Of a DNA stretch of 64,000 bases, positions 43,183 to 54,570 are shown piece by piece. Position numbers and translations under genes: made by a program. A model generated the notes under the pieces. That model saw only the letters and a program-made list of their open reading frames with translations. It was not told the origin of the DNA and made no database searches. The stretch is from Microthyrium microscopicum (lineage: Eukaryota; Ascomycota; Dothideomycetes; Microthyriales; Microthyriaceae): assembly GCA_010405405.1 (NCBI GenBank), contig MU004237.1, positions 1,809,345-1,873,344 on the forward strand, read 5' to 3'. The stretch's first letter is position 1, and each line of letters opens with the position of its first letter.

Positions 43183-44577
43183 CTAACGACCATCTTCACC
43201 TTCCGTCCTAAGATCGCAAGTTGTCATATTGAAGACTTGAAAAGGATTCGTCCGGTTCAGTTGTACACATGATTGTCGCCCTCTGATCCACTTTGAAATT
43301 GATTCCAAAATGCCATGTTGCTCTTCAGCGACTGTAGAAGGAAGAACAGCATCGATCCTTCGTAACGCGGCAGCGTAGCCATTTGGTATGCCTGGTTTAG
43401 TCTTTTGTCCGATCATTCCAGCCGCGAAATCGCCAAGCAAGGAATCGTAGTTCCCCTGACATTGACCCTTTGACGGATTGGCAGATGGTAGTATGCACGA
43501 GGCGCCTTCAAGACGTCCTGCGCTGGATAAGTGATGTTATCTAGTGTATATGCTGCTGCACTAGCAGTGGTGGTTGGCAAAATGCCGGAAGCATTCCAGT
43601 GATGGAAGCTGCTGATCCAACCATCTACATCTGAGGTCAAGTTGCACAGACATGGTCCATCGCAACCATGGTGGTTACTTTTGACGATTGAATCCCAGAA
43701 GCTACGGATCTCGGGCGCATCTGGTGTATCATATGACTAGAAAGTTGTTAGTATATCAAGAACTATATATATCTCGTATGATATAATCGTCCGGACATGT
43801 CATACAATTGAAAAATAGACAGATCTCCTTACTTGTACAAAGCGGGAGATAATAAGCCGGAGCTTATTAGGATAGCTCGCAAAAAAGGACACCATGTCAG
43901 AAAGCCGTTCCATCGTGAATAAAAGCTATTTCCAATCATCTCGAGTCCCTAGCAACGTAAAAGAAGGCATCCCGCATTGCGAGGCGTTCTTTACAGTTCC
44001 CCGATACAAAATGAAGAGATCAATAAAGCCAGTCGTCTCAGAAGAGTAGTTTGCGCGGCCCAACAACATGAGCTATCCAATAACACCATGTTCATAATGA
44101 TTGCTTGTGCTAAAATTCGTCTGCGTCAATTCATTGAAGGCCTTGGATTGCCATCTTGATTGAATCAAAGCCGAAACGTTCTACCCTGGACTCGCAAATA
44201 TGCTATCCATCAATGGCTCGACGATGATTCGCTTGCGGTAATCAACCAAAGACCGCGCCTCTTACATTCTGGCGGTCTGACAGGTACAAGTTTAGCTGGC
44301 CTAGGATCGTGAGCCATACGCTTTCTGGTCTGATGACAAAGTGGTGGTTCGAAACCCAGGCATCGATGACCCCGTGGACGAAACTGTCATGCGTTGGATA
44401 GATACGTTTGTCTATTGTGACTTTGGTGTTGTTAGCATCGAGGTCAGCCAGCCCGGGCAAGTTGGTGTACATGTTGAGAAATAAATCAAAGGTCGAGGAA
44501 GCGGGTCCTGATTTCGCCTCATATTTTCTGTGGCAAATAGTTGGTGCCTGGGATAATGGTGACTGAGGAGACGACAT
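43183..44577 (-). pseudogene. Decayed DUF4419-domain gene
   Basis: Minus-strand pieces follow the DUF4419 order: SFVHGVIDAWVSNHHFVIRP then VWLTILGQLNLYLSDRQNV near 44270-44400, CGMPSFTLLGTRDDWK and MERLSDMVSFFASYP near 43880-43990, APEIRSFWDSIVKSNHHG and CNLTSDVDGWISSFHHWNAS near 43600-43730, and NGYAAALRRIDAVLPSTVAE near 43340. At least one intron is clear (GTAAGG donor, CTAAC branch, TTTCTAG end, about 43738-43833). Between the pieces I see two in-frame stops (near 43924 and 44068), and the last two pieces are in different frames near 43460, so the gene appears dead. Expanded, decaying DUF4419 copies are common in moulds (general knowledge). An alternative with unrecognised introns cannot be fully excluded. 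Confidence 0.72.
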
Positions 44578-45471
44578 GGCTGAGGAATAGTCTGATGGTG
44601 AATTGTATCAGAGACGGTATCTTGTGTTCGCTGTTTTCTTTGTGGCTTACAGCTTGAGTGATGTTGTAAACGTTCAACGTCACTTCAGAGCTCTAAAAGA
44701 CGGCGGACGACTAGTGATCTATATCTGATGTGTAGCATAGCTAAAAGTTCGGCCCCAAAAACATTCTGATACTTTGAATACCATAATCAGTCATATCAAT
44801 TTCATACTCTCAGCCTTGTGACAAGGCGTTGGCACTTCTCCTGCAAATAGATCACTGCCCCAAAGATGAGTAATAGATGAGAATCCTTCTGAATCCTTCA
44901 ACGACGGACGAACACCTTGAAACATCACAAAACTATCCAAAAAGCCAGATCAAAAGCAACACAAAAATGAATTAAAATATATTCCCCACCAGCTAAAAGA
45001 TATAAAATGCATCATCAACCATCCCATCTACCCTGCCAAAAAGCCATCATAGCAACGCTCAAAATACATCCACAAACGCTCAAAGTTCTCCAAGAACGTC
45101 TAAAGTATCATCATCTGACCTAGAAAATAAAAAAGAATATACAGATTGTACAGTGGAAGAAATGTATTATGTTCTGTTTTTGAGTGGTGTTTCCTAGTGA
45201 TAGGAAGTGTGTGTCTTGCGTGTAAGAATAGTTCGCAATGTACAGTGTAGTTTTTCTGTGGTCGTAAAATTTCGTCGTGATTGTTGCGAAGCCTGATAGC
45301 AAGTCGGAAATGCTTGGTTGATTATATAAAAATGTGAAAAAGAAGAATGTAGAAAGGGTATCGTTGAGTGTTCAATGGTTCAAACTGGCTTTGCTGTACT
45401 GCGATAAAAAATCCAAATAAAATCCAAAATCAAAGGAGTGAATCGAAGGGAATGTAAAGTTGGTGGTCCTT
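44578..45471. other. Intergenic region
   Basis: AT-rich, probably the 3' flank of the WD40 gene. A short minus-strand frame at 45120-45302 is not supported. Confidence 0.45.
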
Positions 45472-48400
45472 CTAAAACGGCTTTCCCTCCATAAACGCCG
45501 CTCCTGGCTGTGTGCTCATTGGCGGCATGTTCGCACGTATCTCCTTGTGGTTCCTATAATGCTCCATACCTCTTGGCAGCTGTACATTACTCGTTGGCGC
45601 GGTCGTCGCTGGTCGTTCGGGCAGATATGTTGTTGATGGCAATAGTGGTCCACCAGCATCCATGCCGAATTGCACTTGTTCTGCCGTCATGGCTGCGCGG
45701 ATCGCTTTTGGGTCACGCGGAACGCTGTTTTGGTTCTTGCGGGGGGCTGCGTAGGTTGTTGAGGGGAGGAGAAGCATTGGCGCATCGGTGGCGGCGTCGA
45801 GGGATGAAGATGCGTGGTGCATTGTCATGGGCGGGGCGCTGCCGACGCGCTCAAAGGGCGGTGGGTCGTGATAGGCGTGGGATTGGAGGGTTTCGTAGGG
45901 CGCGGGTTGGGTGGACTCGTAGGGTGCGCGGTATTGACGGCCGGGAGAGGTGCCGCGGGTGCGTGAGGCGCTGCGGTCTGGTGTGAGGCGGTCGCGGACA
46001 CCGCGGAGTTTGCTGGAAATGCCATTGTCGGATTTGAGGGAGGGTGCAATGCTTGCTGCGTCGGCGCTGGGGACGCGGCGATGGCCCATTGGTGGTGAGG
46101 AGTTACCGCCGCCGAGGGACATGTGTGGGTGGTGAAAGGGAGGAGATGCTTGGGGTGTAGCGGCACCAGTGAAGTTATCAATGGCGATGTCAATCACGCC
46201 GGCGTCGCTGGTGGACATATGCGAGACAGGGCGGAAGCCGACTTGCATGGCGCCGGGGTCAGCAAGATGTTGGAGCTGAGGGAGAACGTTGCCAGAGTGC
46301 TCATCGACCATGTCTACGCCAGCACCAAGGACAACAGGCTCGACAACGACGACACCTGCGGGAACCGGTGGAGGTGGTGGAGGAGACTGGACAATCTCAT
46401 TGAGTGATCCCATACGAGAATGAACTCGAGCTTCATTGCTGTTTTGACGGCTGGCGCGACGTCTGTGGTCAGATGGCTGCGGATTATACTTCTCCGGTGG
46501 TGCAGAGGCAGCTCGGCTAGGAGGTTGAAAGGTGGAAGAAGGCAGCGTAAAAGTCGTCGAAGGAAGCATTGGCATCTGCTGATCGTATGGAGAAGGTTCT
46601 GTATGCGTGATACTAATCGGAATCTGAGGAACTGCTGGCGCTTCCTGCTCATTATGCTTAGGATGTCGCATTGCTCTTGGAGTAGCTGGAAGACCAACTT
46701 GACGTCGTTCTGCGTGTGGATCAGCAGTATGGCTACGGATCATCTCGTGCTCTGTAAGGATCCGAATATCAGAAGCGTTGGACACGCTGTTCAGACGGCT
46801 GTTATGCATCTCTGGGTTGACGGTTTGGCTGCGCATTGAATCCCATTCGACAGGCGACATTGGGAAGCCTTGGCTTGTTGCTGATCGAGGAATTCGAAGA
46901 TCATTGGGATGTGGGATAATCGGCGCATCGTCTTTACGAGCCAATGAACGTCGTCTAGCCTCGAGTTCCTCCTGGGCAAGATTGCGCGCCTTGTTCCGAA
47001 GTGGAGCAGAACCTTCCGAGAAGTCGGTTTGTAATCGTGGCATAGCCGGTCGAGAAGTCTGTCGTGACCCAGTCCGTCTTGGGGGCGACTCAGCACGATA
47101 ATCAGCCGGTTTCGCGCTTTGAGACCGAACTCGACGAGGAGCAGTATGATCAGGCGAAGGACCACGACTCGTACTAGTTCCTCTAACTCTCGATCTCAAT
47201 CTATCCGGAGACTGCTGTTGTCTGTTCGAACTGGTAGCTCTAGCACGAACTTTTGCACCAACACTCTGTTCACGCGGTTTCCGTGCTCGAGACTGGTCAC
47301 GATCGGCACCACCAATAGTCATAGAGACTGGTGAGCCAGGAGAGTGACGAGATCCCATGTCTGCAGCTCGGCTTCGTCCACGACGACCAACGGGCTCATC
47401 TGGGCTGACAGGGCGACTCTCAGCGCGCTCTCGTCTGACACGCGAAGCTCCTCGAGTGCCTTGTCGTGGATCAACAGACTCTGCACGTTGTTTCGTAGCT
47501 CGAGATGAGGTGCGGCCATTTCCATGGCTGACAGAATTTGCCTTGTTTCGTCCGCGTCTAGAGTTGGTTGTATCCGTAGTCATTCTTGACATGGTGCTTT
47601 CCGTTGGGGATGTGATACCACGATAAAGTCTCTCTGCATCCGCATCGTCTCTTGGGAACGCCGAAATCTGGATTTGTGGATCATCAGGCGACATAGAAAC
47701 CGGTGAAGAAGGAGAGCGCTTCGGCGGCTTGATGTAGCGTCTACTTCCAGTCTCTGAGGGCGCACGACTGCGACTCATGGTACGAGATTCTTTCGGTTGC
47801 GGTTCTGCTTGGCGAGCACTAGCTTCAGCACGATACTGAGCGTTTTCAGCTTCGAGACTGTTTATATACTCATCCAACGAGCGTATTTTGGCACTCATGG
47901 GCACATTGGCATCTCCAAATGCAGGACTCCTGGCACCTTGTCGAGACATCATAGGCGAGGCGGTCTGATGAGAAGTGCCAGTCTGGAAAGAAGATACTGA
48001 GCTTCCGCTGGGTAGCGATGGGTCGATAACAATAATATCATTTGTTTCAAGCTGTAGGCCTTGCGGCTTTCGGTTTTGTGATCCATTGCGGGTACGACCT
48101 TGAGCTCTCTGTTGCGTGAATACTCCAGATGCAGGCGAAGGTAGATGGTCTTCGTCATATCTCCTATTCGGAATCAAGAGATTTTGCTGGGCGCGTATCT
48201 CACGAGCTGATGACGGTATCGCGGTTCGAGCGTGATCATTGACAATTGGCGTGACGAGTTCATCAACCCAGCGGCCTCGTGATGGCATTCTTCGGCTTGT
48301 AAGGCCACCTGGGGTTGCTGTGACTGAGGACATTGGCTCTCTAAACTGAGGTCTCGAGCGACCGGGAGCAGCTGAATACGTTTGATCCATTGGCGTAACA

Positions 48401-51014
48401 CCATCTCGTACCATTGGTGTCTTGTCATCACCGAGTGCAGAGCGAGGAAGTTTGCCTTGCTTGCCGCTGAAATCGGTGATCAACTTCAAGCCTGCCGATC
48501 GAGGTGCGACTCGCTTTGGTAGTGGTCCAAGGGAAGACGATGGGCTACTGCTGTCCGCCGGACTCATTCCTGGACCCATATATTGCATCTGCGCCTCATA
48601 TACAGCATCTTTGGCAGCAGGTGAGAACCACTTTTCGCTCGACTCCACACTTGTGCATGCAAAGCATCGTACAGCTAGCTCTGGTTGTTTCTGCTCAATA
48701 GATTGCTCGCCCCAAAGTCGAACAAGATGGGATTGTCGTTGCCAATCATGTGGAGTCATCAGACAGCACAGAAGAACGGCTTCAACATACAGCTTGTTGG
48801 ACACGTAGATTTCGATCGCCTCATGGATTTCGCCGAGCCCAAGAAGGATAGCAACAGCCGGATGTAAATCGCCTTTCTCAAGAAGTCTCTGAACAAACGC
48901 GTCACCGACCTTCTTCTGCGCATCGCCACCTACAGCACTCAGTGCGAGCAACATCCAATCAGAAGAAGTCATCGACTCTGATCCAACCATGGATGCCGCG
49001 AGATCAGCACCAAGATCGCCGAGCCATTTTGCTAAGAGAACAGCACAGGATGAATTGGGCTCGTGAAGCGACATCTCCTCGCGAATGAGCTCTTGAACGT
49101 CTCCATCCCAACCAAACACAGTTTTGAACATCTCCTGTCGCAGCATTTCTGGTGTGCGTGGTCCATCTGGATATCGTGGTGGCCGGAAAGGAATGTCAGA
49201 TAGCCGCGCCTTGACGTGAGGAAACAAATCGGCAGGTCCAGAAGGTTTGACTTCCTGTGGACTGCGAAGAACTTCTTGCCGTAGCTTCGATGTCCGCGAT
49301 TTGCGCGTACTACTGGCTACAGAAGATGTCGATGAAAACACCGTTGTGCCACCACTTCTCGTCGATTGCATTCCAGGAGATTGTGGTCGCAGTCTTGAAC
49401 TCGAAGCACGCTCATATCGATTAGGATAAACCGGCTTTTGCTTTTCCCGGTTACGATCAGAAGCGCGATCAGAATTCCGGGAAATGTTGGACGATCGACT
49501 CGATACCGGGCTCAATGGGCCAACCATGTCCCTCTCTTCCTGCTCCTCTTCCGATTGCTCACTCGCTGATTCATCGTTCGCAATTCGCTGCAGTGGCGAC
49601 ATCAGTCCATATCCTTCACCTCCTTCACTGCTAGCAGCATCCATATACAATGGCAGATTATTACTACTCCTTTGCTCCGCAGGCGGTTGATTTATCGGCG
49701 GCATCCGCATATGATCCGTATCCGTCATCGGCGGGCTCGGCGGCAACGTTGACGGAACATGCTGTACATTTCGCACCAACATCGGCGTCCCATTTGGATT
49801 TAAATCATACTGCTGCACCGTATGATTTCTACCAATCGTAAACAGCACCGCTTGTGGTCCGTAGTTTGCGATTCCAACCACACCCTCGATCGTCGGTACG
49901 GATTCGTATGTCACCTTCTTCGTCCTTACATCCCAAGCAAGTGTTTGACTATTGAACAACGCATTAGGTTGAGCTCTCTAAAATTAGGCCGTAGACGCGC
50001 GATGGTTACACAACATGGCGCGCCTAAAGACAGACTGCAAGGGGCGGAATATATTATTTGGACAACTCACCTGTCGATAAATTGTACGATTCGGCCATTC
50101 TTTGACCAGGCGAACCAGCAAGGCCCTGCTGTACGTTCCATGCCGCCTTGCTGAAAGTTTCGGATTACGGATGGTGGTTCACCATTGGCGGACTTGGGTA
50201 TGCTCCAGACGCGAAGGTCGCCATCCATGGTTTGGGATGCTAACATGTCGGATTTTGATTTTGAAGATGAGCCGTGCCAGGCGAGTTCGTTGATTGGAGA
50301 GGGATGCCGTTGGGTGCTGAGAGTGTGGATCATGGTGAAAGTTGGATGGAGGGCGGCGATGAGGATGGAACCATTAGCGTAGCCTATTGCGAAAGTTCGG
50401 CAATCTGTTGAAGGTGCTAATGCTGTGATGGGGTCGTATATTGTTTTTCTAGAGAGATGTTCTTTTGTTGTTGGGTCGAACAATATGATATTGCCCTGCT
50501 CGTTTCCTAAAAGTTGTTAGTAAAAAGTCTCTGTATGATGAACTTTACTAGACGTACCAAAAGCGATTTCTCCATTCTTCATCCACGATGCAACCCTTAT
50601 TTCTTCATAAGAAGCAAAACGCGCCAACTCTTCTCCGCCTATTACATCCCACACGATCGCCGTTTGACTTGCATCGTAACTGACAGTCAGTCTCCCAGCT
50701 CCTCTATCACTAACATTATCGACCTTGATCCAGCGCACATCCTCCCGATGTCTTTCGAACCTCCGATCGATATCCAGGGTATCATGATGTAAGCACAGAA
50801 TGACATTGAGCTGCGCATATAAAAAATATGAAGCCGTCGCCGCACAAGCTTCAAACATTGAATCATTTGAAGGCGTTAAAGTCGGCCCTGCCATGGCGCC
50901 ATAACTACCTGAAGCTGCACTTGGTCCGCGAGGTCGATCGGAACGGTTGCCTTGACTTTGTCGCGACTGGCGCGAATTTACAGAGTTGGAACGTTGGCGC
51001 CCGTAGTGTGACAT
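45472..51014 (-). CDS. WD40/alpha-solenoid scaffold protein with long disordered tail
   Basis: Exons 50558-51014, 50071-50506 and 45472-49975 on the minus strand give 1,798 residues. A Ser/Arg-rich start (MSHYGRQRSNSVNSRQSRQ) leads to about six WD-like blades (RRFERHREDVRWIKVDNV, LTVSYDASQTAIVWDV, GNIILFDPTT, MDGDLRVWSIP, GIANYGPQAVLFTIGR, VQQYDLNPNG). After a disordered stretch comes a helical solenoid (MFKTVFGWDGDVQELI to AVRCFACTSV) with the GDLHPAVAILLGLGEIHEA pattern seen in TPR-like parts of Gemin5 and COPI-type proteins. Then about 1,000 Ser/Arg/Pro-rich residues follow with one short coiled coil (SLDEYINSLEAENAQYRAEA). Fungal proteins of this build exist but their job is unclear; an RNP or vesicle-coat role is a guess. 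The second intron ends in TTTTAGAG and only the second AG keeps the frame. Confidence 0.82.
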
Positions 51015-53895
51015 GTTGGTGGTAGTGCTCCCTCAATGGGAATTTGCAGACTTGTTGGACTCGAGTCCGTGTCCACGGGGGGTAGATGGGATAACCGCAC
51101 GATTGCGGGAAGAAGATGGGTTGAAACCAGCGGCGAGGTTGGTTGCAGGAAAACACAATGCGATCAGCTTTTTACGAAAGTGCAAGTGGTTATGGCTTTT
51201 GTGAAATCAGGTCCTGCAGCGCGACGCTGGGAGGGGTTACGCCGCGTTCAGTACCGGACGGAGTATTAAACAACGGCGCAGAGCATTGGGTTGGATGTTT
51301 CTTTTTGTTGGACTGCTTTCCCTGGGTGCGGCAGCCTTCTGATGCAATACAACAGGACCGGGTAATACTGCTGCAGGATCAGTACCCGTTGTAGATGCAG
51401 AGATGGGCTCTGTCGAAAAGCTGGAGGAATCAAGAGCGATTGTGGCTGGGAAGAACGTGTAGAGAAACGAGAGATCCCTGCTTGATCCAACTGCAGGGCG
51501 TTTCGGTCGGGTATCGATTAAGGCGAATAGGTGGGATGGAAAAGAATGCAAAAGAGGAAGAATAGGTGTACGAAAGGAGAAATGGGAACACGGCGGCTAG
51601 AGGTAACAGCAAGATTGAACAAGTTGAGAGTAAAGAAAGAGAATTGTTGGTGCTGAGCAACAAAATGGAGACAGTTGGGTGGAATCACAGCACGGCGCTT
51701 AATAGTGGTGACCAGTTGGAGCAGCAATCCGATTCGACCAACGAGGGGTGACAAGACAAGAACACAGCGAATGAAGCGGTAACTAAATGCACTCGACTTG
51801 CAAAAACGACTGGGGACGTGCTGACGGATCCAGGAACTGCAGAATAGTACAAATGAACTGCAGATATGATGTTGTATTAAGCCTCGAGGGTCGAGTTGGT
51901 GAGAGTTGAGAGACTCGAGAGGGCAGGAGATGTAGGTAGTGGAGAGAGTGGCAGCATGGGTTGGTTTTGAACGATTTCCAAATGCTTGACGGGCCGCACC
52001 AGCTACACGGACAAGTTCATTTTTACTTGACGAACCAAGAGCATTTGTTCTGGGTTGATGGACAAGCTTAGCAGCAAGAAAAGAGCTGCAATGCTGTTTG
52101 TGTGCGTACTGCACGGCCAAAGCCACGGTGCAAAGATGCAGACTGCCTCAACAATTTGCAGCCAGGAAGCCTGCAAATCCCATGATGGATAATCGATGGC
52201 ATACAATCCACCAACAAGAGCATCAGAATGACAGCCGCGGTTGATAGAAGCTCAGCGAGACCCGATGGTGGCCGAGCGAGGCGTATAGTCTAAAGGATGA
52301 CTTGCCGTGAGTTGCGGAGGCGATTGCGACGGCTTCTTCTTCTTTGACGAAGCATTTCATGATTCTCTCTCCAGACTTGGATTCTGCTTCAACGGGAGTC
52401 TGTGCAGCTCGACTCGTGCCGTATGTTGCAGACCCAATCACAGCCCGCAGACATGGAATTGCTAGGATGTACTCCCAGACCACTTGCAAATCCACACTGC
52501 CCGCCAACTGAGAGAGTGACCAAACACAGCGACAGCCTCACTCCGCCAGGGTCCTCGCCGTGTTGGTCCAAGGGCCTTGTTACAACTGTTGCTGCCAATG
52601 GCCAAAGAGAACCTCCAACATCAAAAACGACTTCAACTGGATGCTGACCATTGCTCTCCTTTTTGACAAAGATTGCAAAGAAGATCAAGTGAAGTTAGGA
52701 TTGACCACGAGGCCGCTATCGACGGACACGACGGGCCAGTCATCCGTCCCATAATAATTCCATTGACCAATTCAATCTCGGGCCCCGCTTGTGCACCGTT
52801 AATTCCCAATACCGTATCTCTCCAACGACTTTGACATTTGTACCAAACTTCAACAACTTACTCAAGCTACTACTAGTACCCAGTACACATCTCAGCGTTC
52901 CCACACGACAACAAGTCACGAACCGTTATTCAGAAATAGACCTGTCGGAGAAAACTACACCTCACCTCCAACGTCCAACTAGTCCACAGACAGGTCCGCG
53001 GCCCTGCCGATCATCCTTTGGGCCTGACTAATTCACTAGCCTCCCCCATTCTTTATCCTCCATCTGCATCTTTCTGCGTACCAAACATGTACCAAGTAAA
53101 CTTATCCAACATCCAACTCGGGCGAAGCCGCATGTCAATAATACAACCATTATTGTGCAGTTGCACAGAGAATAACCCGGTCCACGGGGCTAAATTCTCA
53201 AAATCCTCCCAATCTCCACGGACCACTTACTCATTGCAGACAAACACCATCACACAATCCTCCCCAAATAGGCAGTCCAGCAACTTCCGCTGACTCTGTC
53301 TTGCTCTGGTAGTCTGTACTACAATGCTGTACCTTCAATGACCAGTCCATTGGATATCCCACCATGTACCATCCACATGCCCTCCATACTCCAAACCTCG
53401 CTTCAATGCTGCTGAGGGGCAATCAGCGCACAAGAAACAACATCCCCCCATCATCACGAAATTTTAGAAGACCCCTTCCAAAAGCAAACAATCCCTACCT
53501 AGCTGCCAGATATCCCTTCGTCCCGTAAGATCTCACATACATACCTACATACTTGTTGACCTTCCCGCTGAGCCCTTACGACTCCTTGCAAGTAGCCAGG
53601 GATCCTTGGGCCTGTCCTGTTCGTTCCCAACGGTTTGGAATTTTCTCTTCAGGTTTTGGTCGAGTCACTCGCGGAGTACCTATCTAAACTGCGTATTCTC
53701 TTGTACTTGCCCCATCTTCCAAGTACAGATGGTCAAGGAAAAGATAGGAGGGAAACTCCTCTTACTAGAAAATTGATAGTACTTTGTCTAGCTCAGTGAT
53801 GGCGTGGACTAGCAGTTTTTGTCGGCTCTGTAAGAACTAAGTAATAAGGATAGTGTCAAAGTGCTGGGATCAAGTGAATCAATGTCATACATGAG
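51015..53895. other. Gene-poor region upstream of the WD40 gene
   Basis: Holds the WD40 promoter and probably a long 5' leader; a 202-codon minus-strand frame (51518-52126) has no domain and reads like leader sequence. Pyrimidine-rich runs are common near 53000-53500. No tRNA, repeat or gene could be supported. Confidence 0.4.
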
Positions 53896-53901
53896 CTTCA
53901 G

Positions 53902-53966
53902 CCAATGAGAGGGAGGGAAATGCTTGATTGGCTATTTTTACTTGGTTGATTTTCGTGGGTATATAA
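53902..53966 (+). promoter_or_regulatory. Promoter-like cluster: CCAAT, ATTGG, TATA
   Basis: CCAAT at 53902-53906, its reverse form ATTGG at 53927-53931, and TATATAA at 53960-53966 are spaced like a core promoter pointing right. No convincing gene follows: the ATG after about 54010 opens only a few codons. It may drive a short or noncoding transcript, or be accidental in this AT-rich stretch. Confidence 0.25.
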
Positions 53967-54231
53967 TCTAGGGGGCGGTTTGGTGTTCTCCTATAATTTG
54001 AGGTGTATCAATGATTGTCAGGTGGAGTTGAAGTCAATTTAGGCTTGAGACAGTTTGTGGTAGATGGTCTGGATTGGAGAGAGACATGTCTTTTGTCTTT
54101 CAGCTCTGGAAATGACTTGCAATGCGATTACATTCGAATTGTCGGGCAGAAGTCTACTTTATCTTATTATATCACGGTAGGAGAAATATTGGATGATGAT
54201 TCCCACGACTGAAAGAGAAGAAACGGATAGA

Positions 54232-54550
54232 TTAAGAGGTAGATTTTGGCGTGTCTATCTGGGTCCAAAGGGAACTATTCAAGAACTCCAGCTTGCGATT
54301 TTCAGACTCTAGCTTACCATGGCCGATACTTAGACTGCGAATTGCGGAACCTCTCTTGTAGCAGAGCACTCTTCTCAAGTAGTGAAAGCAACTCGGAGAC
54401 CCGGCTCTCATGTTCGTGTCGCTGGGACTCGAGAGGAGCTAAATGGCCAGTGAGTACTTCATCCACATCCCCTTCTAACGCTGGTGTACTGATACCTTGG
54501 CCACCCGAAGGAGATGTTTGCTGTATCTGATGGGCGCGATGTGCCTTGTC
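54232..54550 (-). pseudogene. Coiled-coil coding fragment, probably a gene remnant
   Basis: Not recognised as a family. After an acceptor-like GATTTAG at 54551, a minus-strand frame of 78 codons reads DKAHRAHQIQQTSP, then LEGDVDEVLTGHLAPLESQR and RVSELLSLLEKSALLQERF, and stops at 54314. A GTAAGC donor overlaps that stop. The next frame continues the same character with KLESENRKLEFLNSS to 54232. The heptad-like Leu/Glu pattern on both sides suggests one former coiled coil broken by a frame change, or an exon with a missed small intron. No upstream exon with a start codon was found. Confidence 0.35.
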
Positions 54551-54570
54551 CTAAATCGGATCAGGCTGAG

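Noticed and set aside
51518-52126. 202-codon minus-strand frame before the WD40 gene
   Set aside because: Composition like untranslated leader (Ser/Phe/His-rich, no pattern); no membrane or domain logic.
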